From a virus, in the IMG/VR virus record IMGVR_UViG_3300027908_000023, positions 1-64,000 of that record: 64,000 bases of DNA. One strand, 5' to 3'. The translations under genes and the position numbers were made by a program. The notes beneath the pieces were generated by a model. The model did no database searches. It was not told where the DNA came from and worked only from the letters and a program-made list of their open reading frames with translations. Shown here in pieces: positions 1 through 7,827 of the stretch; the first letter of the stretch is position 1, and every line of letters begins with the position of its first letter.

Positions 1-405
1 CGGGCGTATGCGAGCGAAGAGAATTTCCAGACGATGGAGGACATCAAGGCGCAGGCATTCTTCGCGTTCAAGTCGAACACGACTGGCGGCATCGGCGGCC
101 TGTTCGAGAAAGCGTTCCACTATTTCTGCCTCAACCGTGAGGAGTTTCTGAAACACTACCATAAGAGATCGAATGTAGAGTCTACCTTCTCTGCCGTCAA
201 GAGGAAGTTTGGCGATAGCGTTAGGTCGAAAACCGAACTGGCGATGAAAAATGAGACGCTGGCCAAGTTCGTCTGCAACAATATCTGCTGTCTCATCTCG
301 GCATGGTATGAGTTGGGAATCGAGCCGGTCTTCTCCAAGCTGGACGGAGCGGACAAGGTTGTCTATGATGAACCGGCTATCCTGAAGTTTCGGATTCCCG
401 GATAG
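1..405 (+). pseudogene. 3' fragment of DDE transposase gene
   Basis: The frame is open at the left edge and stops with TAG at 403-405, giving about 134 residues. It aligns by eye with the C-terminal third of the complete transposase at 18796-20118: both have TGG(I/V)GG(L/M)FEK, then FLKHYH and RSNVESTFS, which carries the last catalytic Glu. The two proteins are clearly diverged, so this is a relative rather than a copy. The N-terminal part, if present, lies outside the window. Its last 29 bases overlap the end of the convergent gene at 377-1075. Confidence 0.85.
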
Positions 406-1075
406 GCAACTCGGCTTCACCGTTGGCGGTGAAAATGATTCCGCCATCTAGCTGAGGAACGATGTAGACCCAGCGATAGGCAGCAATCGATGGCTCGCCG
501 TTCGTAACAACAGGATAAACGCACAATTGAAACTCGTACCGGCCGCCTCGCTGGATCATCACTGAAGATGGCGGAAGATGGGCAGCGCGAAGTTCGAGAG
601 AACCCGTGCGGCCGTGATCGGTAAAAACTCCAACACGATGAGCGCCCCCACCAGCAACTTCGGCAATGTCACTCATGGCGTCAGCATGCGTCGGTTGCAA
701 TATGATGGGAAGCGGATGGTCGATTGACGGTCTTATTTCAACCAGACTGGTCCGAAATCGAATGACCTTCATCGACAGGTTGCGCACCACGACTCGATAG
801 GTGTCCGAGCCGGCGCGCTCTACGCCTTCAATCCGCAGTTTCGTCTCCAGAGTCTTGAGAATATCCTGCTTGGCTCGATAGCTTTTCCGCCAGACACGAA
901 ACGAACAGATAAGAAAGCAGACAACGGCCGCAATCCAGATCCCGCGAGACGCCCACTCGTTCGGGATGGGGAAGATCGCGGGAATCAAGGCAAGAATCAG
1001 AGAAGCAATTCCGGTCATGAGCGTCACCCATTCACTCCAGATATCCGCCAGAAACTCTCTGATTTCGGCCAGCAT
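377..1075 (-). CDS. Two-helix membrane protein with soluble C-terminal domain
   Basis: A 232-residue protein; ATG at 1075 is chosen because a GGGAGG ribosome site sits 7 bases upstream. Two hydrophobic helices at about residues 16-35 and 45-62 precede a 170-residue beta-rich domain. I recognise no family. It lies at the end of the leftward gene train, convergent with the transposase fragment, and ends in TAG. It could belong to sequence flanking the phage-like region rather than to the phage itself. Confidence 0.7.
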   Translation of the reverse strand: MLAEIREFLADIWSEWVTLMTGIASLILALIPAIFPIPNEWASRGIWIAAVVCFLICSFRVWRKSYRAKQDILKTLETKLRIEGVERAGSDTYRVVVRNLSMKVIRFRTSLVEIRPSIDHPLPIILQPTHADAMSDIAEVAGGGAHRVGVFTDHGRTGSLELRAAHLPPSSVMIQRGGRYEFQLCVYPVVTNGEPSIAAYRWVYIVPQLDGGIIFTANGEAELPIRESETSG

Positions 1076-1145
1076 GGCATACCCTCCCGTTTCCGAGAGG
1101 TTATGGCGAGCCGACCCAATCGTCAATCGCCATCTGCACAAAAAG

Positions 1146-1310
1146 TCACCAGCCTGCACAAATACTAGGATTTATGAGATAGTAATTGTGCAAAGCCAGA
1201 GCGGAGCGCAAACCACCTTTGCCGCCAGCCACGTCGGCGATCCGGGCAGCGGGACTGGACAGGCAGCGTATTACCTTGGCGAACTCGCGGAAGCGTGCCG
1301 GATCACCCAT
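1146..1310 (-). CDS. Small hypothetical protein
   Basis: A 54-residue ORF whose ATG at 1310 is preceded by AAGGAG at good spacing, just after the stop of the gene at 1315-1473. No family is recognised. The tail (LHNYYLINPSICAGW) is uncharged. Accepted mainly because of its ribosome site and its tight packing into the operon. Confidence 0.5.
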   Translation of the reverse strand: MGDPARFREFAKVIRCLSSPAARIADVAGGKGGLRSALALHNYYLINPSICAGW

Positions 1311-1314
1311 CAGG

Positions 1315-1473
1315 CTACTCCTTCTCATAGGTAAACCAGGCGTATTCCTCGAGCTGGACAGGATTCTCCTTGCTCGGCCTACACCAGATGATGCGGAATC
1401 CTCTGAAGTCGGCAGCGAACGGCTCGAAGAATTGACGGAGGCGATGGCCCCCTGGAACGGCAAAAATAGCCAT
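1315..1473 (-). CDS. Small hypothetical protein
   Basis: A 52-residue protein rich in aromatic residues (FEPF, FRIIWC, YAWFTYEKE). Start at 1473 follows AAAGGAAT; the frame is open further upstream but without a ribosome site. It starts a few bases after the stop of 1479-2207 and ends in TAG. No family recognised. Confidence 0.6.
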   Translation of the reverse strand: MAIFAVPGGHRLRQFFEPFAADFRGFRIIWCRPSKENPVQLEEYAWFTYEKE

Positions 1474-1478
1474 CGGAG

Positions 1479-2207
1479 TTATTCCTTTCCCAAGATCAGA
1501 TCCAACGCCCAGCAACCGCGAACGTGAGGACCGCGAAGAGGCGACCAGACGCAGGGCTCGCGCGATACCAGCCCGCCAGACAGGACAGCGTGGCGATGTT
1601 CCAGCCCTCTCAGGTGCGCCAGCAACTCCGCGTTATCACACCCCGCCTCCTCCAGTGCATCGGCCAGGATGGCGAGCCTCACGGGCTCCAGGGTGCCGTC
1701 GGGGTTGCGCTCGTCGTAGACGGACTCAGCCAGGAGAGTGACGATGCCAGCGTTCCAGGTCAGAACGCTACGAGGAAGATAGCTCGCTTTCGGCTCACGG
1801 CGCGATTCGCGGAAGAGAATGTCCAACGCCTTGAAAGCGTCACCAGGCTCTTCCGGTGCAAGCGCAACGGGGCACCACGGATTGCCGATGATGTCGCGGA
1901 GGACGCAAGCGAGCCGGATGAGCGATTTCTCGTTCCGCGATGCGGTTATGACACAGCGAGCGCCGTCAAGCGGATCGGCGTCAGTCGGCCACCACCGCCC
2001 GTCAGGCGGGATTGATCGATCATCAGCCATCAACTCGACCTGGGGAATCAACTTGCTCTCCGGCAGCACAATTCGCATTCCCGCAGCAATGAGCAGCCTC
2101 AGCTTACGGTCGCTGCCGATCCGCGTCCCGGCCGAATCGATGCCGCTGGCCATGACGTGGAGCATGGCAGCCGGATCTTCTGAGGACAGCCATTCGGATT
2201 CGGTCAT
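1479..2207 (-). CDS. Gemmataceae-type TIGR02996-like repeat-family protein
   Basis: A 242-residue protein opening MTESEWLSSEDP and closing with LADALEEAGCDNAELLAHLR ... GPHVRGCW and LDLILGKE. I recall this opening, the central DIIGNPWCPV block and this ending as hallmarks of a large paralogous family abundant in planctomycete Gemmataceae; function unknown. It is the main clue to the host. The start at 2207 overlaps the upstream stop (TGATG), and GGAGAG lies 8 bases upstream. Confidence 0.75.
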   Translation of the reverse strand: MTESEWLSSEDPAAMLHVMASGIDSAGTRIGSDRKLRLLIAAGMRIVLPESKLIPQVELMADDRSIPPDGRWWPTDADPLDGARCVITASRNEKSLIRLACVLRDIIGNPWCPVALAPEEPGDAFKALDILFRESRREPKASYLPRSVLTWNAGIVTLLAESVYDERNPDGTLEPVRLAILADALEEAGCDNAELLAHLRGLEHRHAVLSGGLVSREPCVWSPLRGPHVRGCWALDLILGKE

Positions 2208-2515
2208 CACATCTCTCCCCAGCAGATCACCTTGTCCTCATATCGGGTCCAGTGGCAACACAGGTTCTCGTCGCAGATCCGCTGTGCCTCCTCGTCGCTG
2301 GTGTCGGCTGGCAATACCTTGCCGGGTACGTGGACGAGGCACTTGCGGTCGCGGTGGCGCTGCTGGATCTCGACGAGGCGATCGCGGCGCCGCTGGTGGC
2401 GTTCCTCCGCTTCACGGTCGCAGCATTCCTGGCATTGCCAGTCGCCGCGGACCCTGCCGGGGATTACGTGTGGCTGCTTGCAAGTGCAGCAGTGGATGGC
2501 GTTTGGTTCGCTCAT
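2207..2515 (-). CDS. Small zinc-ribbon protein
   Basis: A 102-residue protein with two CxxC pairs near the N-terminus (CCTCKQ and CQECC), suggesting a zinc ribbon, followed by an Arg- and Glu-rich helical stretch. Start 2515 follows AGGGCAGGG. Its stop overlaps the start of the next gene, so the two are probably translationally coupled. Function unknown. Confidence 0.65.
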   Translation of the reverse strand: MSEPNAIHCCTCKQPHVIPGRVRGDWQCQECCDREAEERHQRRRDRLVEIQQRHRDRKCLVHVPGKVLPADTSDEEAQRICDENLCCHWTRYEDKVICWGEM

Positions 2516-2925
2516 TGCCCTGCCCTCTCGACTCGTCCCCAACCGTTGCATCCGTTGATGCGCCACACGAACCTGTCATCTTCACCGAGAAGTTCCGCCA
2601 TCTGGTTCACCTGGCCAACAATGTACTCCATCCATTCGTCGGTGTTCTCCCGACTACAGGTCAGGATACTCTCGCAGAGGAGTTTGAGGCCGGCGCGCAA
2701 CTGCTCCGCGCTGGCAGTGGAATCCTCTGGCGTGATGGGGCCGAGCCACTCGCCGCCAATCTCCGATGGACGCATGAGTGTCTCGCGATAGCGTGTGATC
2801 GATACGTGAATCATCAAGCGTTCCCTGTCGCCATAATCAGAAACCAGTATGGGCCTCGGCTCGTGGTCCCTGTCGCGCCACCAGTACCAGCCTGTAATTG
2901 TCGGTGCCTCGGCTGTCCACGTCAT
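2512..2925 (-). CDS. Hypothetical protein (ITGWYWWRD type)
   Basis: A 137-residue protein starting MTWTAEAP with AGGAGG well placed upstream; its stop overlaps the next start (ATGA). The N-terminal ITGWYWWRDRD reads like small proteins annotated in phages and plasmids that open with a G-WYW motif, but I cannot name a family. The C-terminal half is helical. Confidence 0.65.
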   Translation of the reverse strand: MTWTAEAPTITGWYWWRDRDHEPRPILVSDYGDRERLMIHVSITRYRETLMRPSEIGGEWLGPITPEDSTASAEQLRAGLKLLCESILTCSRENTDEWMEYIVGQVNQMAELLGEDDRFVWRINGCNGWGRVERAGQ

Positions 2926-3155
2926 ACATCGTCCTCCTTGTTGATGGTTGACGGTTCCGCACCATGTTTTCTCCGCGTCAACAGTTCCGCCGTGATGTTG
3001 CCCAGATACCATGCGACGAAGAGTGTAGCCATCAGTATGTGTGGCGGGTGCCGACAATCCTCGCATGCCGCTGCTGTTGCGAGGAACCCAACGATCGCGG
3101 TTGTTCCCAGGAAGAAACCTATCCACAACAACCATCGCGGAAACAGATGACACAT
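2922..3155 (-). CDS. Small membrane protein, two helices
   Basis: A 77-residue protein with hydrophobic stretches at about residues 8-28 and 40-60 and a charged C-terminal tail. GAGAGG precedes the ATG. The stop overlaps the downstream start by four bases. No family recognised. Confidence 0.65.
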   Translation of the reverse strand: MCHLFPRWLLWIGFFLGTTAIVGFLATAAACEDCRHPPHILMATLFVAWYLGNITAELLTRRKHGAEPSTINKEDDV

Positions 3156-3157
3156 GG

Positions 3158-3349
3158 TTAATTCCTCTCAACAAGCCTTGATCTCAATGAGCGCCTTAAC
3201 TCCTCGATATTCTCGAAGGATTCCTTGAACTTGCCGACAGAATCAACGTCCTCGATCATCTGGACCTTGCCGTTGCTGCGAAGGCGTATCTCGATCATCG
3301 AGCCTCTCAGGAATTCAATGTCGCGCATCATCTGGAGGAGTTCTTTCAT
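3158..3349 (-). CDS. Small charged helical protein
   Basis: A 63-residue, highly charged protein likely to be mostly helical. The start at 3349 overlaps the stop of the gene before it. No recognisable motif. Supported by operon packing and ordinary codon use. Confidence 0.55.
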   Translation of the reverse strand: MKELLQMMRDIEFLRGSMIEIRLRSNGKVQMIEDVDSVGKFKESFENIEELRRSLRSRLVERN

Positions 3350-3564
3350 GGAGATTCACCTTTATTCTCCACCGACGCCAGGAACATCTGCGTGAAGGCC
3401 AGTTGTGCGAACCGGCTCATGACCTCCATCGCCGGATCGTTGTAGTGCGTCTGAATGATGGACCATACCGTATTCTTGGCTTCGTCGCTGGCCGTCATCC
3501 ACCATTCCTGGCAAGCGGCGAGGTCCTGGTCGTTATCGGAGATGAGTCGCATCGTGTAGTTCAC
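3346..3564 (-). CDS. Small hypothetical protein, GTG start
   Basis: A 72-residue protein read from GTG at 3564 because AAGGAG lies 8 bases upstream and the GTG overlaps the stop of the upstream gene (GTGA). An internal ATG at 3552 has no ribosome site. Function unknown. Confidence 0.6.
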   Translation of the reverse strand: MNYTMRLISDNDQDLAACQEWWMTASDEAKNTVWSIIQTHYNDPAMEVMSRFAQLAFTQMFLASVENKGESP

Positions 3565-4004
3565 GGGGTCGGCTCCTTCTCGACACTGGCCAACCGCTCC
3601 CGCAAGTGCCGCGACTGCTCCAGGTTCCACTTGACGACACGCATGTCGGCCGGATCTCCCCACTCAGTTCTCCGGTAGAAATCCATGACACCCGGGGCGC
3701 AGTCCCAACCCCAGCGCAACAGTGCCTCAGCAAGATGCTGATTCCCAACCGCCTCAACAATCACCATGTCGTATTTGCCAGTGTCAAGCAGATGGTTGAG
3801 GAACGCCCGACACTCACCCTGCCGGCGATAGGCTTCTTCGACCTCGATGGATTCCACGGCCAGCGCGTGAATGGTCGGTTCCGTGGTCCAATCCGGCTTG
3901 GTTCCAGACAGGCGCTTGTTGCTCTTCAACACCCAACACTCGCGAACCGTGGCCGTGAGATGGAGGAACTTGACCTTTTGGGTAGTCCGTTGATGATGGT
4001 TCAC
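3561..4004 (-). CDS. GNAT-like protein, GTG start
   Basis: A 147-residue protein. The middle (VESIEVEEAYRRQGECRAFL, then VEAVGNQHLAEALLRWGW and FYRR) has the layout of a GNAT N-acetyltransferase: a V.E..RRQG acetyl-CoA loop and a late N..a...l...G segment. Substrate unknown. GTG at 4004 follows GGAGGG and overlaps the upstream stop. The assignment is by pattern only. Confidence 0.5.
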   Translation of the reverse strand: MNHHQRTTQKVKFLHLTATVRECWVLKSNKRLSGTKPDWTTEPTIHALAVESIEVEEAYRRQGECRAFLNHLLDTGKYDMVIVEAVGNQHLAEALLRWGWDCAPGVMDFYRRTEWGDPADMRVVKWNLEQSRHLRERLASVEKEPTP

Positions 4005-4303
4005 GGTTTGCCCTCCGGTTCTTCCATCGGCTCTTCTATCGGTCGCCATTCGCCGCACCAGAATTCAGCTACCACGATCGGAACATCCCATACATCGACG
4101 TTTCTAACAGCCATCTCGCATGCCTCAACCTCGTCATGTGTCACGTCACAAGCGAGGAGTTCACGCGCCAGCGCGCGGCTATAAGCGATATTGATAACTG
4201 GTGGATAACGCTGACAGCGGCCGGTTCCAATAACAGAATCAACGGAATCCCTCTTGTCGATCTCTTCCCAGAACCGACAGGTCTTGCAGGTCTTTTCCCT
4301 CAT
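4001..4303 (-). CDS. Cysteine-motif hypothetical protein
   Basis: A 100-residue protein opening MREKTCKTCRFWEEI with a further Cys at GRCQRYPP, a CxxC...C arrangement seen in many small phage and plasmid proteins that may bind zinc. ATG at 4303 follows AGGAGGG and overlaps the previous stop. No enzyme motif visible. Confidence 0.65.
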   Translation of the reverse strand: MREKTCKTCRFWEEIDKRDSVDSVIGTGRCQRYPPVINIAYSRALARELLACDVTHDEVEACEMAVRNVDVWDVPIVVAEFWCGEWRPIEEPMEEPEGKP

Positions 4304-4686
4304 CACCAACCCTCCTGTTCCTCGATCATCTTCCCGGCACGGTCATAGAGCCACCACAACGGCCACGACGTTTCGCAACCAGCCTCTTTACAGCCACGAA
4401 CGAGAAAATAACCGTCCTCCGGAGACATCAACACGGCGTCTTGCCAATCGCGCACTCGATCAACCCAGGCATCGGCAGCCTTCTCCTCATCGGGAGAAAG
4501 CCCCTCTGCACACTCCGGATCAGGATTCGGCGTCGGCCGATCCGGAAAGAACAACAACTCATATCCCTGGTGCCCATGTGCGGCCATGACGGCATACCGG
4601 TCGCCGTTGCGCATCAGCCAACCGCCGGGGAAGATTTCGCCATACTCGACGGCATCCGGATAGCAGAGGTTACAGACCATCTCCAT
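4303..4686 (-). CDS. Hypothetical protein with CNLC motif
   Basis: A 127-residue protein. Start 4686 (MEMVCNLC) lies 2 bases after the upstream stop and has CGGAG upstream; an alternative ATG at 4704 would overlap that gene. Cysteines cluster at both ends (CNLC; C..AGC). Acidic middle. Function unknown. Confidence 0.6.
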   Translation of the reverse strand: MEMVCNLCYPDAVEYGEIFPGGWLMRNGDRYAVMAAHGHQGYELLFFPDRPTPNPDPECAEGLSPDEEKAADAWVDRVRDWQDAVLMSPEDGYFLVRGCKEAGCETSWPLWWLYDRAGKMIEEQEGW

Positions 4687-4687
4687 G

Positions 4688-5113
4688 TCAGCTCCGGTCT
4701 TCATCGACAGCCTTCTTTCGTCGTTTCCGCCACCAGCCAACCCGACACCTGCCGCTACACGCAATGGCATCGGCACGCTTCTCCTGTCCTCTTCCGGCAA
4801 TGAACCATCGACCACAATGCTGGCATATCTTGCCCTCTGAAGGATGGAGCAACTGGCAAATGTCCTGGATGAACGTCTCCTCGCCGTCACGGCCCAGCAA
4901 GTTGCTGGCTCGATAAGCGACATGGAGAACTTCATGGAGCGCATAATCGATTGGCCTCTTGCCCGTCCAGCCATAGATGACCGCCGCCTTAATGTCCGAG
5001 CCAACGCTGCACTGGCCTTTGTATTCGGCCTCCTCATCGACCTCGACCGTCCAGTCTTTCAGACAGCGGAAACCGGCAACGAGACGGCGAACCTCTTGCT
5101 CAAGGTTGCTCAT
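4688..5113 (-). CDS. HExxH metallopeptidase-like protein with zinc ribbon
   Basis: A 141-residue protein with a helix ALHEVLHVAYR carrying HEVLH, the zinc-binding signature of metallopeptidases, then a CQHC...CSGRC ribbon. It is far shorter than most proteases. In phages such domains are often ImmA- or SprT-like; the third zinc ligand is not obvious. Start 5113 is MSNLEQEVRRL. The peptidase role is inferred from one motif. Confidence 0.55.
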   Translation of the reverse strand: MSNLEQEVRRLVAGFRCLKDWTVEVDEEAEYKGQCSVGSDIKAAVIYGWTGKRPIDYALHEVLHVAYRASNLLGRDGEETFIQDICQLLHPSEGKICQHCGRWFIAGRGQEKRADAIACSGRCRVGWWRKRRKKAVDEDRS

Positions 5114-5306
5114 CGACGACCTCCTGACCGGCCGGCGTGACGATCCACGACAGCGAGCGCATGCCGGACAGCACGCCTTGATTGCTCTGGAGCCAGCCAT
5201 AGGCCACGAACCTCTTGAGTGCATCGGCGCTGACCTTGGCATGGCGCAAACCAGCCTGACGCCAATGGCGGAACAGGTCGCGGTCTGACTCGGTTGCCTG
5301 GCTCAT
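5100..5306 (-). CDS. Small hypothetical protein
   Basis: A 68-residue protein starting MSQATESD with GGAGAGG upstream. Its stop lies inside the next gene's start region. The layout (DALKRFVAYGWL ... SWIVTPAGQEVV) resembles a small winged-helix, but this is only an impression. Confidence 0.5.
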   Translation of the reverse strand: MSQATESDRDLFRHWRQAGLRHAKVSADALKRFVAYGWLQSNQGVLSGMRSLSWIVTPAGQEVVDEQP

Positions 5307-5491
5307 CTGTTGATCCTCTCCTGATATTGCCTGACCGAAATCACCTTCTCGGCGTCCTGGCGCTGCTGATGAGTCATCCGTCCCCACACCAAATCCATTT
5401 CAGCCACCAACTTGATCCTGGCACCGTCCCACCACGGCTCACGGTCGATCAGGGCATGATAGCGCAGGAGAAGCGGTTCGTATGGATTCAT
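5303..5491 (-). CDS. Small hypothetical protein
   Basis: A 62-residue protein, MNPYEPLLLRYHAL, predicted helical. CGGAG precedes the ATG; its stop overlaps the next start. No family recognised. Confidence 0.5.
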   Translation of the reverse strand: MNPYEPLLLRYHALIDREPWWDGARIKLVAEMDLVWGRMTHQQRQDAEKVISVRQYQERINR

Positions 5492-5502
5492 GGATGCTCC
5501 GG

Positions 5503-5739
5503 TTACTGGTAGCCTCTGGATTCTTCATGAATGTCAAGCGGGCAATGCCTGCCACTGGCCAACGGTTCGTTGTCTCTGTTCTGGGGACAGTGCTGCCAGA
5601 TACAGTCACCGTCTCTCTGGGCGTGGCAGTATTCTCCCCAGAGATGTTCCGGCAGGCCGCACTTCTTGCCGGTCTCCATGATCTCTCGCCTCATGGCCTG
5701 TTCCAGCTTTATCACCCTCTTCCCCACCGTGTCGTCCAT
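5503..5739 (-). CDS. Small cysteine- and histidine-containing protein
   Basis: A 78-residue protein with His/Cys spacing (YCHAQRDGDC ... QHCP ... RHCP) compatible with metal binding. Of two tandem ATGs the second (5739) has the better distance to GGAGG. Function unknown. Confidence 0.55.
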   Translation of the reverse strand: MDDTVGKRVIKLEQAMRREIMETGKKCGLPEHLWGEYCHAQRDGDCIWQHCPQNRDNEPLASGRHCPLDIHEESRGYQ

Positions 5740-5960
5740 CATAACTCCTCCACGCTGAACGTGATCCCATAGGGCGGCGTCTTGTTGCCGTGGTGCTGAA
5801 TCACGAAACGCATCCAGCCATCCAGGTGATGATAGATCGCCACCGTATCCTCATCCTGAAATGCCGGAACTTCCACAGGATGGGCTTGAGGGGCGTATAC
5901 CTTGATGAGCCGACACCGTGCCACCACGCGGCCGTCCGATGCGAAGGCGCTAATCTTCAT
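5739..5960 (-). CDS. Small hypothetical protein
   Basis: A 73-residue, probably beta-rich protein starting MKISAFASDG after a GGAGAG site; it overlaps both neighbours by a few bases. No family recognised. Confidence 0.5.
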   Translation of the reverse strand: MKISAFASDGRVVARCRLIKVYAPQAHPVEVPAFQDEDTVAIYHHLDGWMRFVIQHHGNKTPPYGITFSVEEL

Positions 5961-6343
5961 CGGCACTCTCCCCGTGGCATCTTGAGCCTCTCCGGCCTGT
6001 CCAGCCTCACCAGATAACCGACATGGTAGCCCTCGGTGCGTCCCTGCCAACCGTCACCATCTCTCGCCAACTCAACGCTCCAGGTCATCATCCGCCCGTC
6101 TGGATTGCTTCGGGCACGCTCCGAGACGGTTAGCTTGTTTCCCGATACCTGCCAGGTGCCATCGTAGATCATGTTGTTGAGACGACAGCAACACTTGCCA
6201 TCTCGCGATAATGTTATCAGGCCGACCTCATGTTGCCAGGCGAGTGACCATGTGCCGACCGGGAAGCGCTGATGCGGCAGGTAGGGCGCGGCGGTCGCAA
6301 GCGATGCCAGGGCAAGCCAACTGAGAATCGTCAAACGCTTCAT
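5957..6343 (-). CDS. Secreted hypothetical protein with signal peptide
   Basis: A 128-residue protein with a classical signal peptide: MKRLTILSWLALASLATA with likely cleavage after ATA-A. The mature part is beta-rich (GTWSLAW..., ITLSRDG, GTWQVSG). GGAGGAAGC precedes the ATG. Likely periplasmic or surface-exposed; function unknown. The GTW repeats recall lipocalin-like small domains, which is weak evidence. Confidence 0.65.
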   Translation of the reverse strand: MKRLTILSWLALASLATAAPYLPHQRFPVGTWSLAWQHEVGLITLSRDGKCCCRLNNMIYDGTWQVSGNKLTVSERARSNPDGRMMTWSVELARDGDGWQGRTEGYHVGYLVRLDRPERLKMPRGECR

Positions 6344-6666
6344 GCTTCCTCCGTTTTGTGGACAAGGATCATGCCACCATCAGGGTTTTCACGAAGATCC
6401 AGGTTGTCGGTTGCCCATTGCTCCAAGACATCCTCGACAGCATCCAGGCATTCCAGAAACGTCCCATAACCGTTGCGAAATGGCGTTACGCTGTCTTCAG
6501 GGAAATGCACGCTCCATACATGGTCATCCGATCCTTGCGCAGCACCAACCGCCGTGCCAAGACTCCCACGAGGGGAGATGTTTCTGTGGTGGCCAGCCAA
6601 TTCCCACCATTTGCCATTCGACTTCCACACGCATCCCGCCAGGAAGTGAACCGCGACCTCGTTCAT
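6340..6666 (-). CDS. Hypothetical protein
   Basis: A 108-residue protein; start overlaps the upstream stop and end overlaps the next start. Trp/Gly-rich beta segments (WKSNGKWWELAGHH, DHVWSVHF) precede a helical C-terminus. No family recognised. Confidence 0.55.
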   Translation of the reverse strand: MNEVAVHFLAGCVWKSNGKWWELAGHHRNISPRGSLGTAVGAAQGSDDHVWSVHFPEDSVTPFRNGYGTFLECLDAVEDVLEQWATDNLDLRENPDGGMILVHKTEEA

Positions 6667-6893
6667 GGCGACTCCTCAGGTTTCGCCAACGACCCTCCGG
6701 CAAACCGCCTTGCCAGCACGCCGATAAGCCAGGTCATCTCCTCGCTTGGCGAGCAACCTGTCTCCTTCTCGCAATCGGCACGAAGCCACTGCGTCAGTCT
6801 GTTGACACGCTCATCGATGTCCTGGCAACGGCAAGGACCGTCGCAGCGTGAGGCAGCACAACCCGGCCAATGAGTATCCATCGGATTTTTCAT
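6663..6893 (-). CDS. Small cysteine-rich protein
   Basis: A 76-residue protein with six cysteines, five of them in the first half (GCAASRCDGPCRC). Possible small zinc-binding protein. Overlapping starts and stops on both sides show operon membership. Confidence 0.55.
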   Translation of the reverse strand: MKNPMDTHWPGCAASRCDGPCRCQDIDERVNRLTQWLRADCEKETGCSPSEEMTWLIGVLARRFAGGSLAKPEESP

Positions 6894-7105
6894 CGCGATT
6901 CCTCTGGCTGTTTGGCTTCAATGGTGTTACGCTGAACTTCGGTCAAGAGATCAATTACCTTCTGGGCGTCCTCCCATGAGATGACACCGGTATACATCAG
7001 GGCTCCGAACCTCTTGGCTGGTCTGGCATCCACTCCGATGCAGACGAGAACCTTACCATCTCGCGCGGCCTTGTCATGCTGCTCTTTGGTGTTCTGCAAC
7101 TTCAC
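6890..7105 (-). CDS. Small hypothetical protein, GTG start
   Basis: A 71-residue protein. The start is GTG at 7105, overlapping the stop of the preceding 20-residue ORF (GTGA). The N-terminal half is Lys/Asp-rich, the C-terminal half helical. No family recognised. Confidence 0.5.
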   Translation of the reverse strand: MKLQNTKEQHDKAARDGKVLVCIGVDARPAKRFGALMYTGVISWEDAQKVIDLLTEVQRNTIEAKQPEESR

Positions 7106-7164
7106 GTCTTGTCCTCCTTTCCTTCACGGATCAGATCCCCATAGCCGTCGCGCGCCTCACTCAT
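7102..7164 (-). CDS. Possible 20-residue leader or small protein
   Basis: ATG at 7164 has TGGAG upstream, opens 5 bases after the stop of 7169-7369 and ends overlapping the next GTG. Composition is charged (MSEARDGYGDLIREG...). It fits the packing of the operon but is very short. Confidence 0.35.
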   Translation of the reverse strand: MSEARDGYGDLIREGKEDKT

Positions 7165-7168
7165 GGCA

Positions 7169-7369
7169 TCAATCTCCAGTTTTCATGAAGCGCCGCAAGA
7201 CATTTTCGGCAACTCGATTATGGATGTCATCAACCTCCTTGCACAGCCGATCCGCCTCCGCTCCGTCGATGTGAGACAGCAGATTTCCGGCCCGCCATAG
7301 ATAATCCATCGCCCGGCAGGCAAGGAGAATCGGCGAGGAGACGGCAACTGGCTCGACAGGATCAGGCAT
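7169..7369 (-). CDS. Small helical protein
   Basis: A 66-residue protein starting MPDPVEPV (7369, after GGAAG), with an amphipathic helical C-terminal half (DRLCKEVDDIHNRVAENVL). No family recognised. Confidence 0.5.
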   Translation of the reverse strand: MPDPVEPVAVSSPILLACRAMDYLWRAGNLLSHIDGAEADRLCKEVDDIHNRVAENVLRRFMKTGD

Positions 7370-7425
7370 CAATTATCTTCCCGTGTTTGTGACCAAGTTC
7401 CCGAGCCAGTGATCATCCATCAGGT

Positions 7426-7656
7426 TCACTCCTGCGTCTCGCGCTCGGCACGCAACGCCGCGTTCAGTGTCACAACCTCGCGCTCCATGTGGGCGATGCG
7501 CTTGCGCTTCATCTCCCCGAGAAGTCCAGGCAGAGCGTGCAGGAGTTGCCTGGCATCGTCGCGCTCCAGATAGACGGTCGCCGTTGAATACGTGCCAATG
7601 ATCTTCAGCGTGCCGTCATCATCCACGACAACCACCATGCCTTTGGAATCACTCAT
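7426..7656 (-). CDS. Small hypothetical protein
   Basis: A 76-residue protein; start MSDSKG at 7656 is 6 bases from GGGAGG and overlaps the stop of the next upstream ORF (ATGA). A beta-hairpin-like start (MVVVVDDDGTLKIIG) is followed by two helices. Function unknown. Confidence 0.55.
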   Translation of the reverse strand: MSDSKGMVVVVDDDGTLKIIGTYSTATVYLERDDARQLLHALPGLLGEMKRKRIAHMEREVVTLNAALRAERETQE

Positions 7657-7796
7657 CGCCATCCTCCCTTGTCTTTTCTCTGACCCAGCCTATCCAGATA
7701 GTGCTGAAACTCATCCTCGAACCAGACATAACCGATGGCCGGGAAGTACCAGGCGCCACAACCACGCTGATAGTTGCAATCTTCCTGCCATTGCAC
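7653..7796 (-). CDS. Short aromatic protein, possible GTG start
   Basis: A 47-residue frame rich in Trp, Tyr, Phe and Cys (WQEDCNYQRGCGAWYF, YVWFEDEF) ends exactly over the next ATG (ATGA), the coupling seen throughout this train. GTG at 7796 lacks a clear ribosome site. A competing 37-residue frame from ATG 7824 does have one, so the true start or a frame change is uncertain. Confidence 0.4.
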   Translation of the reverse strand: MQWQEDCNYQRGCGAWYFPAIGYVWFEDEFQHYLDRLGQRKDKGGWR

Positions 7797-7827
7797 TGGC
7801 TGTTGTTACTTTGAGTAGGATCATGGT

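Noticed and set aside
7373-7420. A 15-codon ORF (MDDHWLGN...) between two operon genes
   Set aside because: Too short and without a clear ribosome site.
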